DNA of 64,000 nucleotides from Desmodesmus armatus (GCA_007449985.2 VIIQ02000298.1:22964-86963); one strand, 5' to 3'; counted from the stretch's first letter, positions 11,221 to 23,646 are shown. Program-made: numbers and translations. The notes: generated from the sequence alone by a model not told the origin.

Positions 11221-12700
11221 CCATGGTAAGTAAATGTGCATTGGAGCATGAAGCTGTGCATGCATTCACTGGCTGTAGTAAATTGAAGGGTGACCAATAT
11301 CCTGTCTGGCCACCCAAACCAAGAGTCTTGCCATTCGGCAAGACCTTGTGTTGGTCATGCAGTCATGGAACCCACCAGCAACATGACGGCCAGTGTGTGT
11401 TGATCTGGAAGACTGTGATAGTGCTGATAGACGGGTCACTTATCTGGGGGCCGGGGGGGGGGGGGCTTGCTGAAATTCTGCCACCAGGGTACGTGCACCA
11501 TGTGCAATAAAGCATGAAGCTGTGTATGCTGTGCATGCATCCACAGGTTCTAGTAGGGCTCATGTCTGAGACTTTGGTGAACATGCATGCCAGGCTTGAA
11601 GTGGCGTGGGAGTCAGCCGGGGGTGACTTATTCTCTTCCTCAAAAGCAAACCAGGAGCCTTTCCATGCGACAGTCTTTGTGCTGGTCATGCAGGCATGGG
11701 AACCACCAGAAACATGATGGTCATTGTTCTGGCTCAGTGCTGGTCTGGGAGGTGGTGATGATGCTGATATGTGGCCCCCTTTTGGGGGGGGGGGGGGCAG
11801 GCAGGGGGGAGGGCCTGCTGAGACTATGCCACCTTAGGTACATGTACCATGTGCAGCTTAGCACAAAGGTGTGTATGCTGTGCATGCATTCATGCTCTTG
11901 GGGGGGCACTCTGCCACCATGGTACATGCACAATGTGTAGTTTAGCATGCAGCTGTGTATGCTGTGCATGCATCACTGGCTCTGCTAGGGTGAATTACTG
12001 TGGTGTCGACGTGCAAGACTTTGCTGAACCTGATTGCAAGGCATGAAGTGTTGAAGGAGTCATCCGGCAGTGACTATTACTCTTTCTCAAAGCGCAAGCC
12101 AGCAGTCTTGCCATTGGACAAGACTTTGTGTTGGTCATGCAGTCATGGGAAGGCACCAGCAACTTAATGGCCATTGTGTAATGATGTGAGAGATTGTGAT
12201 GGGCTGATAGACGGGCTTATTGTTGGGGGGGGGGGGGGGCTGCTGAAATTATGCAACCATATGTGAATGCACCATGTGCAGCTTAGCACGAAGGTGTGTA
12301 TTCTGTGCATGCATTCATGCCCCTGGGGGAGCGGGGCTAGACCTCTGCCACCATGTGAACTGCACCATATGCAATTCAGCATCAAGCTCTGTATGCTGTG
12401 CAAGCATTCACTGGCTCTACTCAGGAACTTCTGTGTGGTTACAATGTGCAAGACTTTGGTGGACCTGAATGGCAGGCATGTAAGTGGTGTGGAAGTCAGC
12501 TGGGGATGACCATTATCCTGTCTGGACGCCCAAACCAGGCGTCTTGCCACTGTTCGCGTTCGACAAGACTTTGTGTTGGGCTTGCAGTCATGGGAACCCA
12601 CCAGCAACATGGCCAATGTGTGTTGTTATGGGAAGCTGTGATGGTGCTGATGGACGGGCCCCACATCTGTAGCACGCTGGTTTGTATGATGGGGCTGAGC
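11221..12700 (-). repeat. Diverged ~180/360-bp satellite relatives, reverse orientation
   Basis: Degenerate tandem blocks. CATGCAGTCATGG-like anchors fall at 11356, 11687, 12136 and 12581 (spacings 331, 449, 445). Read on the minus strand, blocks share ordered landmarks with the array at 1-2650: ATCAGCACCA, TTCCCAT, CAGGTC.(A/G)CCAAAGTC, CACA.CA and GAATTGCAT. Each block carries a G run of 10-13. I read this as an ancient, decayed copy of the same satellite. No genuine gene is seen in it. Confidence 0.7.
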
Positions 12701-12788
12701 GGACGGCTCTGAAGTGCGGAGTCCGAGGGGGGGGTACTGGTACTGGGGTTCACACTGTTTTGTCAGCATGACATGCCAGGCTGCCTGG

Positions 12789-13203
12789 CAGGGGTGTACA
12801 ATTTCATGGTTTGGGGGTCCGTGAAGGAAATAACAGTGAAAATTGAAATTGCATGAAAATTGCACCCTGAAAGTGAAACGGTGAAACGCTGGGCGGCAGG
12901 CAGCAGCAGCAGCTGCAGATCACTTCTGGTAGGGCCCTATCCGGCCCTATCAAGGGCTGAGGGCGGGCTGTCTTGGTTGTGAAAGCCTCTGTAGTGATGC
13001 AACAGTGTCAACAGTAGTGTCAGGCCCTTCTTGGGGGTGCATCAGCTGCTGCAGCACTGCCCCAGCACTGGCAGACCACCCTCTTCACAATTACTAGAGA
13101 CCAGGGGGTTTTTGGGGCGTAAAATTTTCATGAAATTTTCATTGAGATTTTCATTGATATTTCAACAGTGAATTTTCAGAAAACGTGAAACGGTACACCC
13201 CTG
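12789..13203. mobile_element. hAT-like MITE, 415 bp
   Basis: Ends are CAGGGGTGTAC and its exact reverse complement. The interior is AT-rich near both ends (repeated TGAAAATT and GTGAAACGG motifs) and has no coding capacity. A CAGGGG-type TIR suggests hAT. No 8-bp target duplication is visible, so the flanks have decayed or the call is wrong. Confidence 0.55.
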
Positions 13204-13342
13204 GCCCGGGCAGCAGAGATAGTGTGAACAGTGGCTGCTGGTGTGCAGGGGTTGAGTTCTGCAGGGCTCAGCATCATGGCATCACTAGCCTCTATTGCAA
13301 GGCATCATGATTTGGGTGGCAGTCTGGTGATTTAGGAACATC

Positions 13343-13670
13343 CAGCTCAGTACCGCTAGAGTGCCCAAGAGTGGGTAGAATGCCAGAGGGGCGGGCTGGG
13401 GATCAAGGCAAAATCAGCTCAGTACAGCTAGAGTGCTCCAGAATGGGTGGAAAGGGCTGGAGTGGGCAGAATGTTAGAGTAGCAGGTTGGTAACATGGAA
13501 AAATTCACCTCAGTGCAGCTAGAGTGCTGCTGAGTGGGCAGAATGGGCTGGAGTGGGTAGAATGCCAGAGGGGCAGGCTGGGGACTGAGGCAAATTCAGT
13601 TCACTACAGCTAGAGTGCTTCAGAATGGGCGGAATGGGCTGGTGTGGGCAGAACACTAGAGTGGCATGTT
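13343..13670 (+). repeat. 91-bp minisatellite, about 3.6 copies
   Basis: Anchor CAGCTAGAGTGC-like units start at 13343, 13415, 13506 and 13597 (spacings 72, 91, 91). Units share GGGTGGAA, TGGGCTGGAGTGGG and GCCAGAGGGGC stretches. Non-coding. Confidence 0.85.
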
Positions 13671-13854
13671 GAGGGACGTCATTAAAAGTGTCCTCAGCCT
13701 AAATTCGGATTCTCAGGACCAATTTGAATTCTCAGGACCAATATGAGAACACTTCAAAGTAAAGTAGGGGAATACTGTCAAATTGTACTCCCCCCTCCCT
13801 TTGTCACACTGACCAAGTGTCCCCCCCCCCCCTCTGCAATTGGCGAATCTCAAA

Positions 13855-13975
13855 TTCTTGGGACGAGCCAACAGGGTGTGAAACAACCCCAAAGTCACCA
13901 TGGTGAACCAAGCATGTTGCAGTGGCCCCCGTTGTGCTGTTGTGGTAGGTCTGCTCTGAGTGCACATGCGGGCCT
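13855..13975 (+). repeat. Dispersed repeat R2, copy 2
   Basis: Shares TTCTTGGGACGAGC, GGGTGTG, CACCATGGTGAACCA and GTGGCCCCC with 18996-19095 and, reversed, with 10872-10999. Confidence 0.6.
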
Positions 13976-14002
13976 AGTGGGCTCAGCTGAGCTGCTCGCT
14001 GT

Positions 14003-14190
14003 TGTTCAAAGTGTACTGCATCTGCGTTGAGGAGAAATTGATGTCGACTGTGACAGGCTGTGTCGGGCTGAGGCGAGTGCTATGCGGGGATCTGATTGCA
14101 GCCATCACGTTGGCAGGATGGCCATCACGCATGCTACAACCCTTCATTATCAACCCCACAGTGGTGTCTGTTGGCAAGCTGCTTATATCA
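14003..14190. repeat. Dispersed repeat R3, copy 1
   Basis: Related to 19165-19390 and, in its core, to 45730-45810. Shared core: GGCAGGATGGCCAT, then ACGC.TGC, later GTCTGTTGGCAA.CTGCTTATA. It lies just 3' of the GT23-like gene. A short minus-strand frame with a hydrophobic start here is probably not a gene. Confidence 0.6.
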
Positions 14191-14291
14191 CAGTCAGGAT
14201 GCCTCCACAGTTGCAATGCCGCCATGCACAGCAACCCTAGTGTAATTGCATACAACACTCTGGAGAACACTGATAGAAGTGGTGGTCATGG

Positions 14292-14296
14292 TTACA
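14292..14296 (-). promoter_or_regulatory. TGTAA polyadenylation signal (candidate)
   Basis: TGTAA on the minus strand about 120 bases after the stop of the GT23-like gene, a normal 3' UTR length for a green alga. Confidence 0.5.
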
Positions 14297-14414
14297 ATGT
14301 GTGAAGCATGCATGAACCATGACAGCCAGTGTGTTCATGTGCTGGATGAGACGCCCAAGTACTGCAAGGGAACTTTTCCCTGACAACACCCTCACTACTA
14401 GCGCCAGTTCAGGT

Positions 14415-17400
14415 CTAGCCCCCCCGGGTGTGCATGAGTTGCACATCAACATCCAAGAACACCTTGTCAGCCTTGCATCGCACTGTTGCCCTCAATTCCT
14501 CAATCAGCCGTGACCAGTTTGAAAGAAAAGAGGCCACGAAACCATCACAGGAAAGGCTGAGGTCCAGGTTGAGCAAGCTATCCAGCATTTCCTCACTGTA
14601 GCCATGCTTTGCCATGTAAGCCAAATTGCTGACGCCCCGATCAGGCCTGCATCACATAGCAAAATAGCAAGCATCATCATAAGTATGCAGTTGAGAAGTA
14701 AACATGCCACACTACAGATTCAGCTGTTGCATCATAGATTGTATCATACTCCTGTGCTGCTTGCTTTGAGGGCCGTGGCCGGCCCAGGCTGTCTAATGTT
14801 TCTCTCGTAGGCCACTGGACGCCTGGTGGTGCGCTGCATGGCACCTAGGTAGAATTGTTGCTATATGCACAAGGAACCTGCTGGGAAACGTGTAATGATG
14901 ATTTTGATGACGATGATTTTGATGATGATGCAGATTGGACCTTGTCTTGTCCATGGTGCACCGCCTGTGCTCCACATCACTCTAACAAGCCGCATACTCA
15001 CTTGCGGATCATGTCGACGAAGGTGGTACTCCAGTTTCCAGCTGATGATGTAAAAAACTCAACAGTTGCAGGATCTTCTGTGCTCAAAAAAATCTGGTGT
15101 GTGAGGCTGGAATCAATCTGTCGAAGCTGCTTTACTGCGGCATCATAAGCAGGATCCTCCCACACCTTGGCTTCAACGGCCTTATCCCCATGGCGCACAT
15201 ACAAACTAATGCAACCATCCTGCAAGGGCAGGCCTTGCAGCTTGGCCTTCCTACGCTTGGCCACTTCAGCCCTTGTACGATCGTTGGGCCTCAACATGTA
15301 AGCAACTGCTTGTGCACGCCACCACCAGTACCTCCGTGGCTCCGGCAACCCCACAGTGTCCAAAACGTCTTTGAACATTGACGGTGTCATTGTGCGCACT
15401 GTATGGGCCTCATGTTCACTCATACTCACAACACGTGGTGACGCAGGTGTTGATGCATGAAAATCTGCAAGAGTGGAAGCCGTTAGTGCTGGTGCTGCTT
15501 TCAGGTCCTGGTCCGTCAGCCCAGCTGCCTTCAAAGTGCAATTGCTGAGGGGCAGAAAATAGCAAGAATCCAAAGTGTTGTTGGCTCCACAGTATGGCGT
15601 GCCTGTCAAGAAATGTCCAGGGGCTTCAGCGAACACACGCCCCGTCTCCAATGCTGCAGACATAGCTGCAGTCTGTACATGGAAGACTGAGCCAATCCCA
15701 CTGCAGAAAAAACATGGCAAGAGGAACCAATGTGTGGGGCAACAATCACACTTTTGGTGCATATTATATCATATTGGTGCCGTGCCGGAATGCGATGTGG
15801 TAAGAGGGGTCCACCACAAACCCAAGACCTGGGGAAGGGGGGAAAGAGACGCCCAGAAACGTCGTGGTTCTCCCCCCTCTCTGTTTTCCATAGTTGCAAA
15901 CGCCCACCCACGCAGCAGTTTTGGAGGTCACTGTCTCCCTGGCTGACAAGCTGCTGAACCCCTCACCCCCACCCCTCCGTGTTGGGCTGTATTTGTAATC
16001 AAACGTGTTAGGCTGTTTTTGCAATCAACCCCCATGGTCTTTTTGGCCTCACCCCCCCTTCCCCCCCCCCCCGCCCGGGGTGTTGTAGGCTTGTGTCTGG
16101 CCCCCTTACAACACTGGGCCAGGTCTGCTCACCACATCCCCGTCGTGCTGATGACTAATTGTATGGAAACAACTCCACCAGTGTTGCATGTCCCCAACAC
16201 AGCCAGCCGCCCGCAGTGTGCAGTGTTGGTGAGGTGGCGCTTACAGTGCTTCAGTACAGTTCGGCTTTTTGAGGCATTGCCGTAGTACATGTAGTACATG
16301 ATCTGGGGACTGAGCGTGCACTTGACAAATCCCCCGTTGGTTGAGGACCTGCAGAGTAGTGCACACTTGATGTGTCCCATCTGTGCAGCCCTCCTGGCCA
16401 GCTTGAGGACAGCCTGCCCACACTATGAATGCTGCCACCGCAGAAACAAGCTATGCTTGTCTATGATGCACGCAAGATGTTGTTTTGATAAACAGTAAGT
16501 AGCACCACGTTATCGTATGTGCATCTGTGTGTGCCGAAAAAGAGTTGGCGGGCAGCATAATGTAATCCGATGTAGCATGCATCCCAGGTCTGGTGCCCTG
16601 CAGCCTCTGGAATGTTATGCTTCCCTCCTTTGTGGAATGTGCGGCCGCACCAGGTGCTGAGCACTGCCCAACAGCAGCGCTTGGGGGGGAGTGCCCTTAC
16701 TCAGGGATTCTTACCGAGAATTAAGTGAAATATGTAAGAAGCGATCTTCCTGCTGTTGTCAGGGCGTCCAACATCACACATGCCACGGTGGCTGATGAAG
16801 TTATGACCATGACTTGCAATGCCAATTTCTGTAATACCTATCAGAAGTTACGTTATGTTGCCCCCCAATGCAGTTTTGAGATGCCTGTACAATTTCCAAA
16901 CTACATTGCACTTTTTCTTGACACTGCAGCTGTGGGTTCATTGCGTGTGATGATAACCCAGCCAATTTACAGGCCGATTGCTCCTTACTATCAATCAGTC
17001 ATATTTACAGGCCTGTGCATGACTTTGCTGTAGTGGACTTTCAGAGCCGTAATTGAAACGGCAGCTGTGCCCTTGACTTGAATGTGCCACAGCGCCTACG
17101 GAATACGGAACTGCGCCAACACGGGGTAGATCTACGGACCAACGACAGTATGGCGCCCTCAGACCTACGGCTTTCAACATGCCTACAAAGATGTTCTTCA
17201 AAACAGCATAAATACATCGGAGAACGTCCCACCAACACCCCCCTGCCCCCAACAAGCGAGATATGTATCAGCCTGAGCACCCCGGCGTAATAGTTTCGGA
17301 TTCAATGCCCAAACTGGGGCGCACCTGCCAACTGCACGGTACACCACAAACTTGGCCTGCTTGCAGTCTCCAGGCATTTGATTGGCTTGTAAGGCCTGTT

Positions 17401-17797
17401 GTGCCAGCATAGTACCAGGCAGCACAGCAGGCTCACCAACTGCTGCTGGCCTGGCAAGATTTTGCGATTGCAGGGCGTTCCCACGGCCTTCTGCTGCATG
17501 GACAGCACTTGCCGTCAAGATAGGCTGTGTCCATGCACCGACAGGCCAACTGTTGCTGTCTGGACAAACATCCAGGTGTCCAGTGGTGAAATTGGCAAAT
17601 ATAAAGTGGCGCCTCCAATTGGATTTGATGCAGTGCCAGCAGCTGTGGTGAACCCGCTCTGACTGCTTGCTAAGCTGCAACTGCTGGCTGATGCAGGCAA
17701 CGACAGGCTGCTGGTCCAAGATGCCTTTGGTCATGAAGCCGCCCAACACGCCCAGTGCGATCACAATGCTCAAGTTCATTCCAAAAGCGAGCTTCAT
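14415..17797 (-). CDS. GT23-like (alpha-1,6-fucosyltransferase-like) Golgi glycosyltransferase
   Basis: Three exons on the minus strand: 17797-17325, 15700-15002 and 14646-14415, total 1404 bases, 467 residues. Donors are GTGCGC (17324) and GTGAGT (15001); acceptors are TTTCTGCAG and TGATGCAG. Both introns are phase 2 and all three exons join in frame, which strongly supports the model. The start ATG (17797) opens a signal anchor (about residues 6-25). A low-complexity stem follows, then CKQAKFVVY (about 145-153), a Gly-rich GSGIGSVFH across the first junction, and a basic YVRHGDK (R327 to K331) resembling the nucleotide-sugar loop of FUT8-type enzymes. The last exon holds LSCDGFVASFLSNW and RCKADKVF, like the closing fold of that family. 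Probable role: fucose (or related sugar) transfer in the Golgi. The fold is likely; donor and linkage are inferred. Intron 1 (1.6 kb) holds a MITE. Confidence 0.72.
15806..16105. mobile_element. MITE family M1 copy inside GT23-like intron 1
   Basis: About 300 bp. The left end GGGGTCCACCACAAACC matches the TIR at 4669 with few changes. The interior shares CTGTCTCCCT.GCTG, GCTGCTG.ACCCCTC and the GTTTTAGGCTG-like modules. The right end is decayed. It lies wholly in the intron, so it need not harm the gene. Confidence 0.75.
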
Positions 17798-18390
17798 TCT
17801 TTGTTCACGGAGAGCAGTGCGCAGCTGAGCACAGACAACAAATTTGTGACATCGGCGATGCCACTCTTCACGGCGGATCAAAACCATGGGCGGAACAAAT
17901 TGGGCGGAACCTTGCGCCCACCTTCCGCCCAGGCCACCCCAGAGGGCGGTTGGTTCTGCCCAAGTGTGATCATAGTGTGATGGCCCTGAACGGCCGCCAC
18001 ACATAGCGCACATGTTTTTTGGACTCGTAATGACACCCTATATCTGCGGGCTCAGAGTCTGTGTGAGCAGCGGGGAGGCAGGGGGCACGCATCACAGCAA
18101 CACACAAATTGGAGGCAAGGGGCCTGGGGGGATCCACACAACAACACACGGCACAATCCTTCGAGCCATGCTCCACCAACCCTTTGCTGTAAGTTGTGCT
18201 GTGCCTGCTGCTTTAGCCTTCCGTTTCTTCCTGAAAGTACAGGTGTACTGCTGCCTGACGTCTTCCCCTGGCTACGCTTGCCCTCCTCCGTCTTCTGGGG
18301 TCGCCATCGCTCTACATGTAAATAACTGCATCGTTTACGCCTACCTCGCCTTCTGGACTGATGGTGGATGGTTGTGCTGCTGCAGGTGAT

Positions 18391-18445
18391 ACCAAGGGGT
18401 GCTATAATAAAAAACGAATTCGTTTTTATTATAGCACCCCTTGGT
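18391..18445. other. 55-bp near-perfect palindrome
   Basis: Arms of about 25 bases (ACCAAGGGGTGCTATAATAA on one side) meet at a GAATT centre, with one extra A as the only asymmetry. GAT lies directly on both sides (18388-18390 and 18446-18448) and could be a 3-bp target duplication. It would extrude as a long hairpin. No gene overlaps it. Confidence 0.85.
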
Positions 18446-18766
18446 GATACAGGGTGGCCGCTGGCTAATGTAATGTTAATGTTAATGTAACGTCAGCAAC
18501 AATAATTCACGTTAAACAAGCTCGTCTATCGCCAAGTAGGCCTGCCTATTTGGATTCCGAACAAGTACCTGAACAAGTGGTATTATCGCGTGGTTGTGTA
18601 GAGGCGTGGTAAAGCAAGTTTGGTGCAGACTGCACCGCACAGTGTGGTGTTGGACAGAAATGTTTCATCCGATGGCATTTGTTGACATGTGAGGATAGTG
18701 TTGGGGTTTGGGTCAGCGGGGAACACATCAGCAAGCGGACTTCATGCTGTGGCGGGGCCAGGGGCC

Positions 18767-18814
18767 GGGGGGGGGGGGGGGGGGGGGGATGGGGGGGGGG
18801 GGGATGGGGGGGGG
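18767..18814 (+). repeat. Poly-G tract, 48 bp
   Basis: Three G runs (22, 13 and 9) separated by AT. This is the densest quadruplex-prone sequence in the left half. A G run of 13 follows at about 18886. Confidence 0.9.
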
Positions 18815-18995
18815 CACTGGCGTCGCAGTATGCTGTTGTGAAATAGGAAATGCATGCAGCAGACAGACATGCCAATGTGTGTGTTGGGGGGGGGGGGGTG
18901 CAGGCTTCTTGGGTCACGGCAATGTTCTTCTCCGCCTAGACAAAAGCACAGTGCCTGAGTCGACACCTGCAGCCCTTGCATCCCGCATCTGGGGA

Positions 18996-19095
18996 CATAT
19001 CGGATTCTTGTGACGAGCGAACAGTGTGTGCAACACAATCACCATGAAGACTACCATGGTATGAACCAGCCATCTGCAGTGGGCCCCCCTGTGGT
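18996..19095 (+). repeat. Dispersed repeat R2, copy 3
   Basis: See 13855-13975. The copy ends near a GTGGGCCCCCC stretch and is followed at once by a repeated TTCAGGCAG. Confidence 0.55.
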
Positions 19096-19164
19096 TCATT
19101 CAGGCAGTTCAGGCAGGAATCAGGCAGGTGCTGCTGAGTGCACTGCGAGCTGAGTGGGCTGAGC

Positions 19165-19803
19165 TGATATGATGTTCAAATGTACCTGTAAATAATTTAT
19201 CTGCGAAGGAATCGGTGCCGGCTGTGCAAGGCTGTGAGGGGCTGAGTGAGCCAGTGCTGGGCTGTGATCTGGGCTGTGATCTGATGGCAGCAATGATGCT
19301 AGCAGGATGGCCATTACGCTTGCAGCATGGCGCATTCGTGCATGCACAATTGGAGTTGTCTGTTGGCAAACTGCTTATACAGCCCCGGTGCCGACTGCAG
19401 ACACCAACTGCAGTAGATCGCCAGTGACAGGTCTGCGGCTCTCAGGGGCCAACCGAGTACCGAACTGCGGCTGATGCACTGTAGATACGAACGAAAACGC
19501 TTCTGTGCGGGGCTAGATAACTGGATCGACAACAATAAGGCGGTGATGGAACGCATGGAAGGATCGTGAGGGGACATCGGAGCAGATGGCAAGTTTTGTG
19601 GCTGATCGGGGCCAAACGACTACCAATCGGTAGCCCCGTACTCTTAGATTCTGATTATGTGGCTTGTTTGCGAGGGGGACGACTGGTCGAAAAGATAGAG
19701 CGAGAATGAGAGAACCACAGAGAGAATGACAGTGCAGCATGGGAAACAGGGGTACTAACCTACTAACTAGAGTATTAGTACCCCTGATGGGAAACGGCCT
19801 TGC
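19165..19803 (+). repeat. Dispersed repeat R3, longest copy
   Basis: 19165-19390 matches 14003-14190. 19605-19803 matches 53430-53565 and, more weakly, 45920-45995 (landmarks GGCCAAACGACTACC, ATCGGTAGC, TTGTTTGCGAGGGGG, GTCGAAAAGATA and AACGGCCTTGCC). Probably one non-autonomous transposon, here present over about 640 bp. No transposase is seen. Confidence 0.6.
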
Positions 19804-21484
19804 CATATATGGCAGGCCAATCTAACCAGCGGGGTGAGCAAGATTCGCATTTGTGAAATTGCCTGTAAGCTGGCTCCGTTCTTTCGTGACCATGCCCTGT
19901 GTCAACATCTGGGATGCCCGGGCTGTTGAGCAGGCAGTGTGGAGATGCAGTCTGTGTCCACCTTGCAGGCTGGTGTGTTTGTGTTGCATTTGTCATGACG
20001 TAAATGTCACGTTTTGTTTGCCCCTTTACCCCACAGCAGTAGGTGAACACGCATGGTGAACACCTAGCACCACGTGGGGACAGGGCAATTGTGTGCTTTG
20101 CAGCTGCCGCCCTGTAGATGTGCGTTTGTCACCAGCACATGTCATCCAGGGTAGTGCAGACACAGATCATGAACATCCATTCAAGCACAACACGACACAA
20201 TCAGTCAGGCAAAATCTTGTCTGCCAGTACTGTAAAGTTGGTATTGTGCTGGCTGGGCAGCTGCAGCACCAATGCATGCGGTGTATACGAGAGCAGCGCA
20301 GTTGATGTTGCATGTCAGGGTATAAGTGACGTTTGTTATGATATGTTTATTCAGTGCACGTGATTGCTGGCACTGCACCGACACTGCATAGTGTGGCCCG
20401 AGTCAGGTTGTGATGGTCACCACTAGCTATGCTATAGCATGCAGCAAAGTGCATGGTTTGCTATGTCAAACCGAAATACGTTATGTGACAGGTAAAGTAT
20501 ATTGATCAGTTGCTGTAAAGCTCGCAGGGGTTGTGCTGCAGTTTTCGTTTGTACCGCAAAGCCATCCCTGAAAGCCAGCTGCAGTGACCTGCAAGGCGGC
20601 AGCGATGTATGAGCAATTTTGTCCATTGAAAAGTATAGATTGATGCTGAATGCTACTGCGCAGGCCGTTGCTGCAAGTTTTCAATGCACAGACAGAGCCA
20701 CGGAACGAGGAATATCCTTGAGGAAAAGGGGAATTGAAAGAGTTGAAGAAGTCGTCCCAGGAAAAGGAATTCCCCAACCACCAGGCTCAGCACCGTTTCC
20801 TGCTTTCCTCACATTCCTTGCTTCCTTTTGTGTGCCATACTGAAACGGACTGCTGTAACATCAGTTAATTATCCAAAATTAGCATCGAAGCGTGCAAACA
20901 TCGCACCGCTTTGCCTGAACATGTGTCACCGCCCGATCTGCTGCTTTGACCAGAAATCCAAGGCACAAAACAACGCCCGCTTGTCACAAAGGAGTGGTCA
21001 ATACAAACGAATCATCTTTGTCCAGCTGTAAAATAACCGTGCACCCCCAGGCCTCCCTTCCCCACATGTGGGAGCATCACAAACGTGATTGCACTGAAAT
21101 GAAAGCTGACTTCAGTGTGCACAGGTGGCTTTGGTTATCAGTATGGTGATGTTGGCTGTATGTGTTGATGGGATGTTGTTTGACAAGGCGATGTCTCTGG
21201 TTGAGGGTGTAGTGGATGGATCCCCCTCCTCAAGCTGAGCAGTGCTGGCCACTGCTGCTCCCAGCATGCAGGACAGGTCATTGTGCAAGCATCTCCCCTT
21301 GGCTGTGTACGCTGTCTCATGTGCATGCCGGCGATATGCCAGCTCACTAGGTTACAAGTGCCACCTAGTTAGGCATCCCAGCAGGAACCCTTACCGTCAG
21401 CCATAGTGTGCTGTAGCAGCTCATATGTCTTAAGTGTGATATGCCTTGAGTGTTGCAGTCTGGTGGTTGCTGTGAAGGTCTGTA
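19804..21484. other. No confident gene
   Basis: A minus-strand frame at 20481-20777 has two Asn-Cys-Ser sequons and Cys residues like a secreted protein. It lacks an ATG and has a stop just upstream with no acceptor, so I do not call it. The rest shows nothing recognisable. Confidence 0.4.
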
Positions 21485-21670
21485 TGCTGCATTGTGTGCG
21501 GACAGGCGGGGGGTGCGGGGGGCGCAGCCCCCCACATAGGGGGGTTGGGGGGCTTGCCCCCCAATGGTAGAAGGTTTAGCGTGTGCTGCATTGTGTGCGG
21601 ACAGGCGGGGGGTGTGGGGGGCGCAGGCCCCCACATAGGAGGGGTTGGGGGGCTTGCCCCCCAATGGTAC
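21485..21670. repeat. Tandem 99-bp duplication with G/C hairpins
   Basis: TGCTGCATTGTGTGCGGACA starts copies at 21485 and 21584. Each copy holds two strong hairpins, GGGGGCGCAGCCCCC and GGGGGGCTTGCCCCCC. A third, decayed start lies near 21717. Minus-strand frames give a repeated GGKPPNP peptide, a by-product of the repeat. Confidence 0.85.
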
Positions 21671-21904
21671 AGGTGTAACTTTGATTTGATTTGATTTGGT
21701 AGAAGGTTTGTCTGCACACTGTGCTGCGTGTGTGCGGACAGAGCGGCTGACATCGCCACATCCCTGCCGCCGCACCAAGCCCCAACCACAGGTGCCAGCA
21801 GGGCAGCACAGGTGCCAGCAGGGAAGCAAGGGCAAGCAAGATGGGTTACTGAGTACACGCGGGGGTGGGACCTTGCAGTGAAGCAAGGATTGTGAGCAAT
21901 GAGA

Positions 21905-22230
21905 GGAACAAAGGGTGGCCGGGGTTCTTGGAGAAGCGAGGAAGGCAGGAAAGCAGGGGTGCGGTGGGGGTTCCTGAACAAAGCGAGGAAGACGAGGAAA
22001 GGAGGAAAGCAGGGGTTGGGTTGGGGTCCTGGGGAAGCAAGGAAGGCGAGGAAGCGAGGAAAGCAGGGGTTGGATTGGGGCACTGAGGAAGCAAGGAAGG
22101 CGAGGAAGGGAGGAACGCAGGGGTGGGGTGGGGGGCCTGAGGAAGCAAGGAAGACGAGGAAGGGAGGAAAGCAGGGGTGGGTGGGGGTCCTGAGGAAGCA
22201 AGGAAGGTGAGGAAGCAAGGCAGTACCAGG
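21905..22230 (+). repeat. GA-rich minisatellite, unit about 61 bp
   Basis: About five units of GGAAGCAAGGAAGGCGAGGA type followed by GCAGGGGT(T/G)GG. Strong purine asymmetry over some 300 bases. Open frames through it are repeat artefacts. Confidence 0.85.
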
Positions 22231-23423
22231 TTAATGTGTTTGCTAATGAACATTAGTTGATATCATTAACTTAACGTTAGTTTTAACGTTATGGCAGTTG
22301 CCACCCTAGTGATACAAACACTTGGGAGGTGACGGAGCTCAGACGAACGTGCACGTCCCGGGGGCGGCCCCATCATGGTATGATAGATGCATTCAGGTTC
22401 TGGTCAGTTCTGCTGACCGTCAGCGTGTGCAGGTGCCCTGTCGCCTTCTGCCACCCACTCAACATCCGGACAGTTTGCCCTACAGCCCACCGACCCAGCC
22501 TACAACCGACCCAGGGGGTGGCTGCTGTTGCAACAACGTTTTGTTGATGTGAAATTGAATGGCTACAGCTGCTCTCTCCACCCAACAACTGCTTCAGCAG
22601 TAACGAGTGCTGTTGTTTGGCTTCGGGTGGCTAATTGAGGCATTCACAGCCCCCAAAAACTCTGTATGCGTATCTTCAATGCTTGAATGGTCTATTGAGA
22701 GCGTTGCCGTACCTGCTGGGGCTTATGCGTTGCAAAGACTGGCTCGCACCACGACCAGCCAGCACTGCCTGACAGCTTGCTTTCGTAGGACGCATGCAAT
22801 GCATGAGGCCCCGCAGGCGGTGTCTGGCGATTAGCTACGAACATAACCTTCACGTCGACTGCCCCGTGGGTGCATCCTGGACACATCAACGAAGCATGGT
22901 CTCCTCATCTGTACAGGGCCCACGTCCCGGCATGGGCCTAGCACAATTGCATGTTTCCCTTGATCACGATATGCCGGCGCACGCGGTTTCAACCCATGGC
23001 TGACAGATTTGGGGCCGTTGTGCCAAGCGGCGCCTGCAAACTCGTCCTACATATGGAGCACTGTGGTGGCGAAGTCTGCTAAGGATGCACTTCCCCTTTA
23101 GTCCCCCAATACCACAACCACCAGAACCTATTTGAGTACAGCACGTCAAAGTTTCGCAAATGTTTCAGTTAATTCAGCAGGGACCCATTGCAAAATGTCT
23201 GACATTACTGGTGGGAAAATGCACCAAGGGGTGGAGTTCAAGTAATGTGGAGTTGTGGACACAGGTTGGTGCACTCAGCAGGGACCCAGTGTGACGTCAC
23301 ACTGGTTACAAGGTGGGGGTCCTCAAAATTGCCCACATGTTAGGATCTCACACTGTGAGTCCCGCACACCAGGTTTAAAGACGCAAACATCACTTAATAC
23401 ATTGGAAAGTGAATAGTTTTCAT
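22231..23423. other. No confident gene
   Basis: 22231-22310 is AT-rich (TAACGTTA-type motifs) and ends in a CACCCTAGTGATAC stretch resembling, in reverse, the sequence after the palindrome at 18391. No family or splice-supported frame was recognised in the rest. Confidence 0.4.
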
Positions 23424-23646
23424 TTTGACCCCTACCCCCCTGTCGGTTTAGGCTGTTGTCAGGTACCGCTGCTTCCCCCCTGTGGACGCTGCTGCACCCC
23501 TACCCCCCCCGAACGTTTATTGTATTATTACATTATTATCATAGGCTATTCGTTTGATCAACCCCTACACCCCCTTCGAGAATAGGGTCGGCGTCCTCCC
23601 CCCCCCCCCCCCCCCCCCCCCCTGGCTGTAGGTTTGTGGTGGACCC
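23424..23646. mobile_element. MITE family M1, right-hand part
   Basis: Shares CCCCTACCCCCC, GGTTTAGGCTGTT and GCTGCTGCACCCC modules with 4669-4939 and ends GTAGGTTTGTGGTGGACCC. A C run of about 24 (about 23598-23621) has expanded inside it. The left TIR is not visible. Confidence 0.65.

Noticed and set aside
16725..17033. 102-codon plus frame
   Set aside because: It lies in intron 1 of the GT23-like gene on the opposite strand, with no recognisable family.
21365..22253. Minus-strand frames of 262-278 codons with repeated Pro/Leu-rich units
   Set aside because: They run through the GA minisatellite and the 99-bp duplication; the repeats are those of the DNA.
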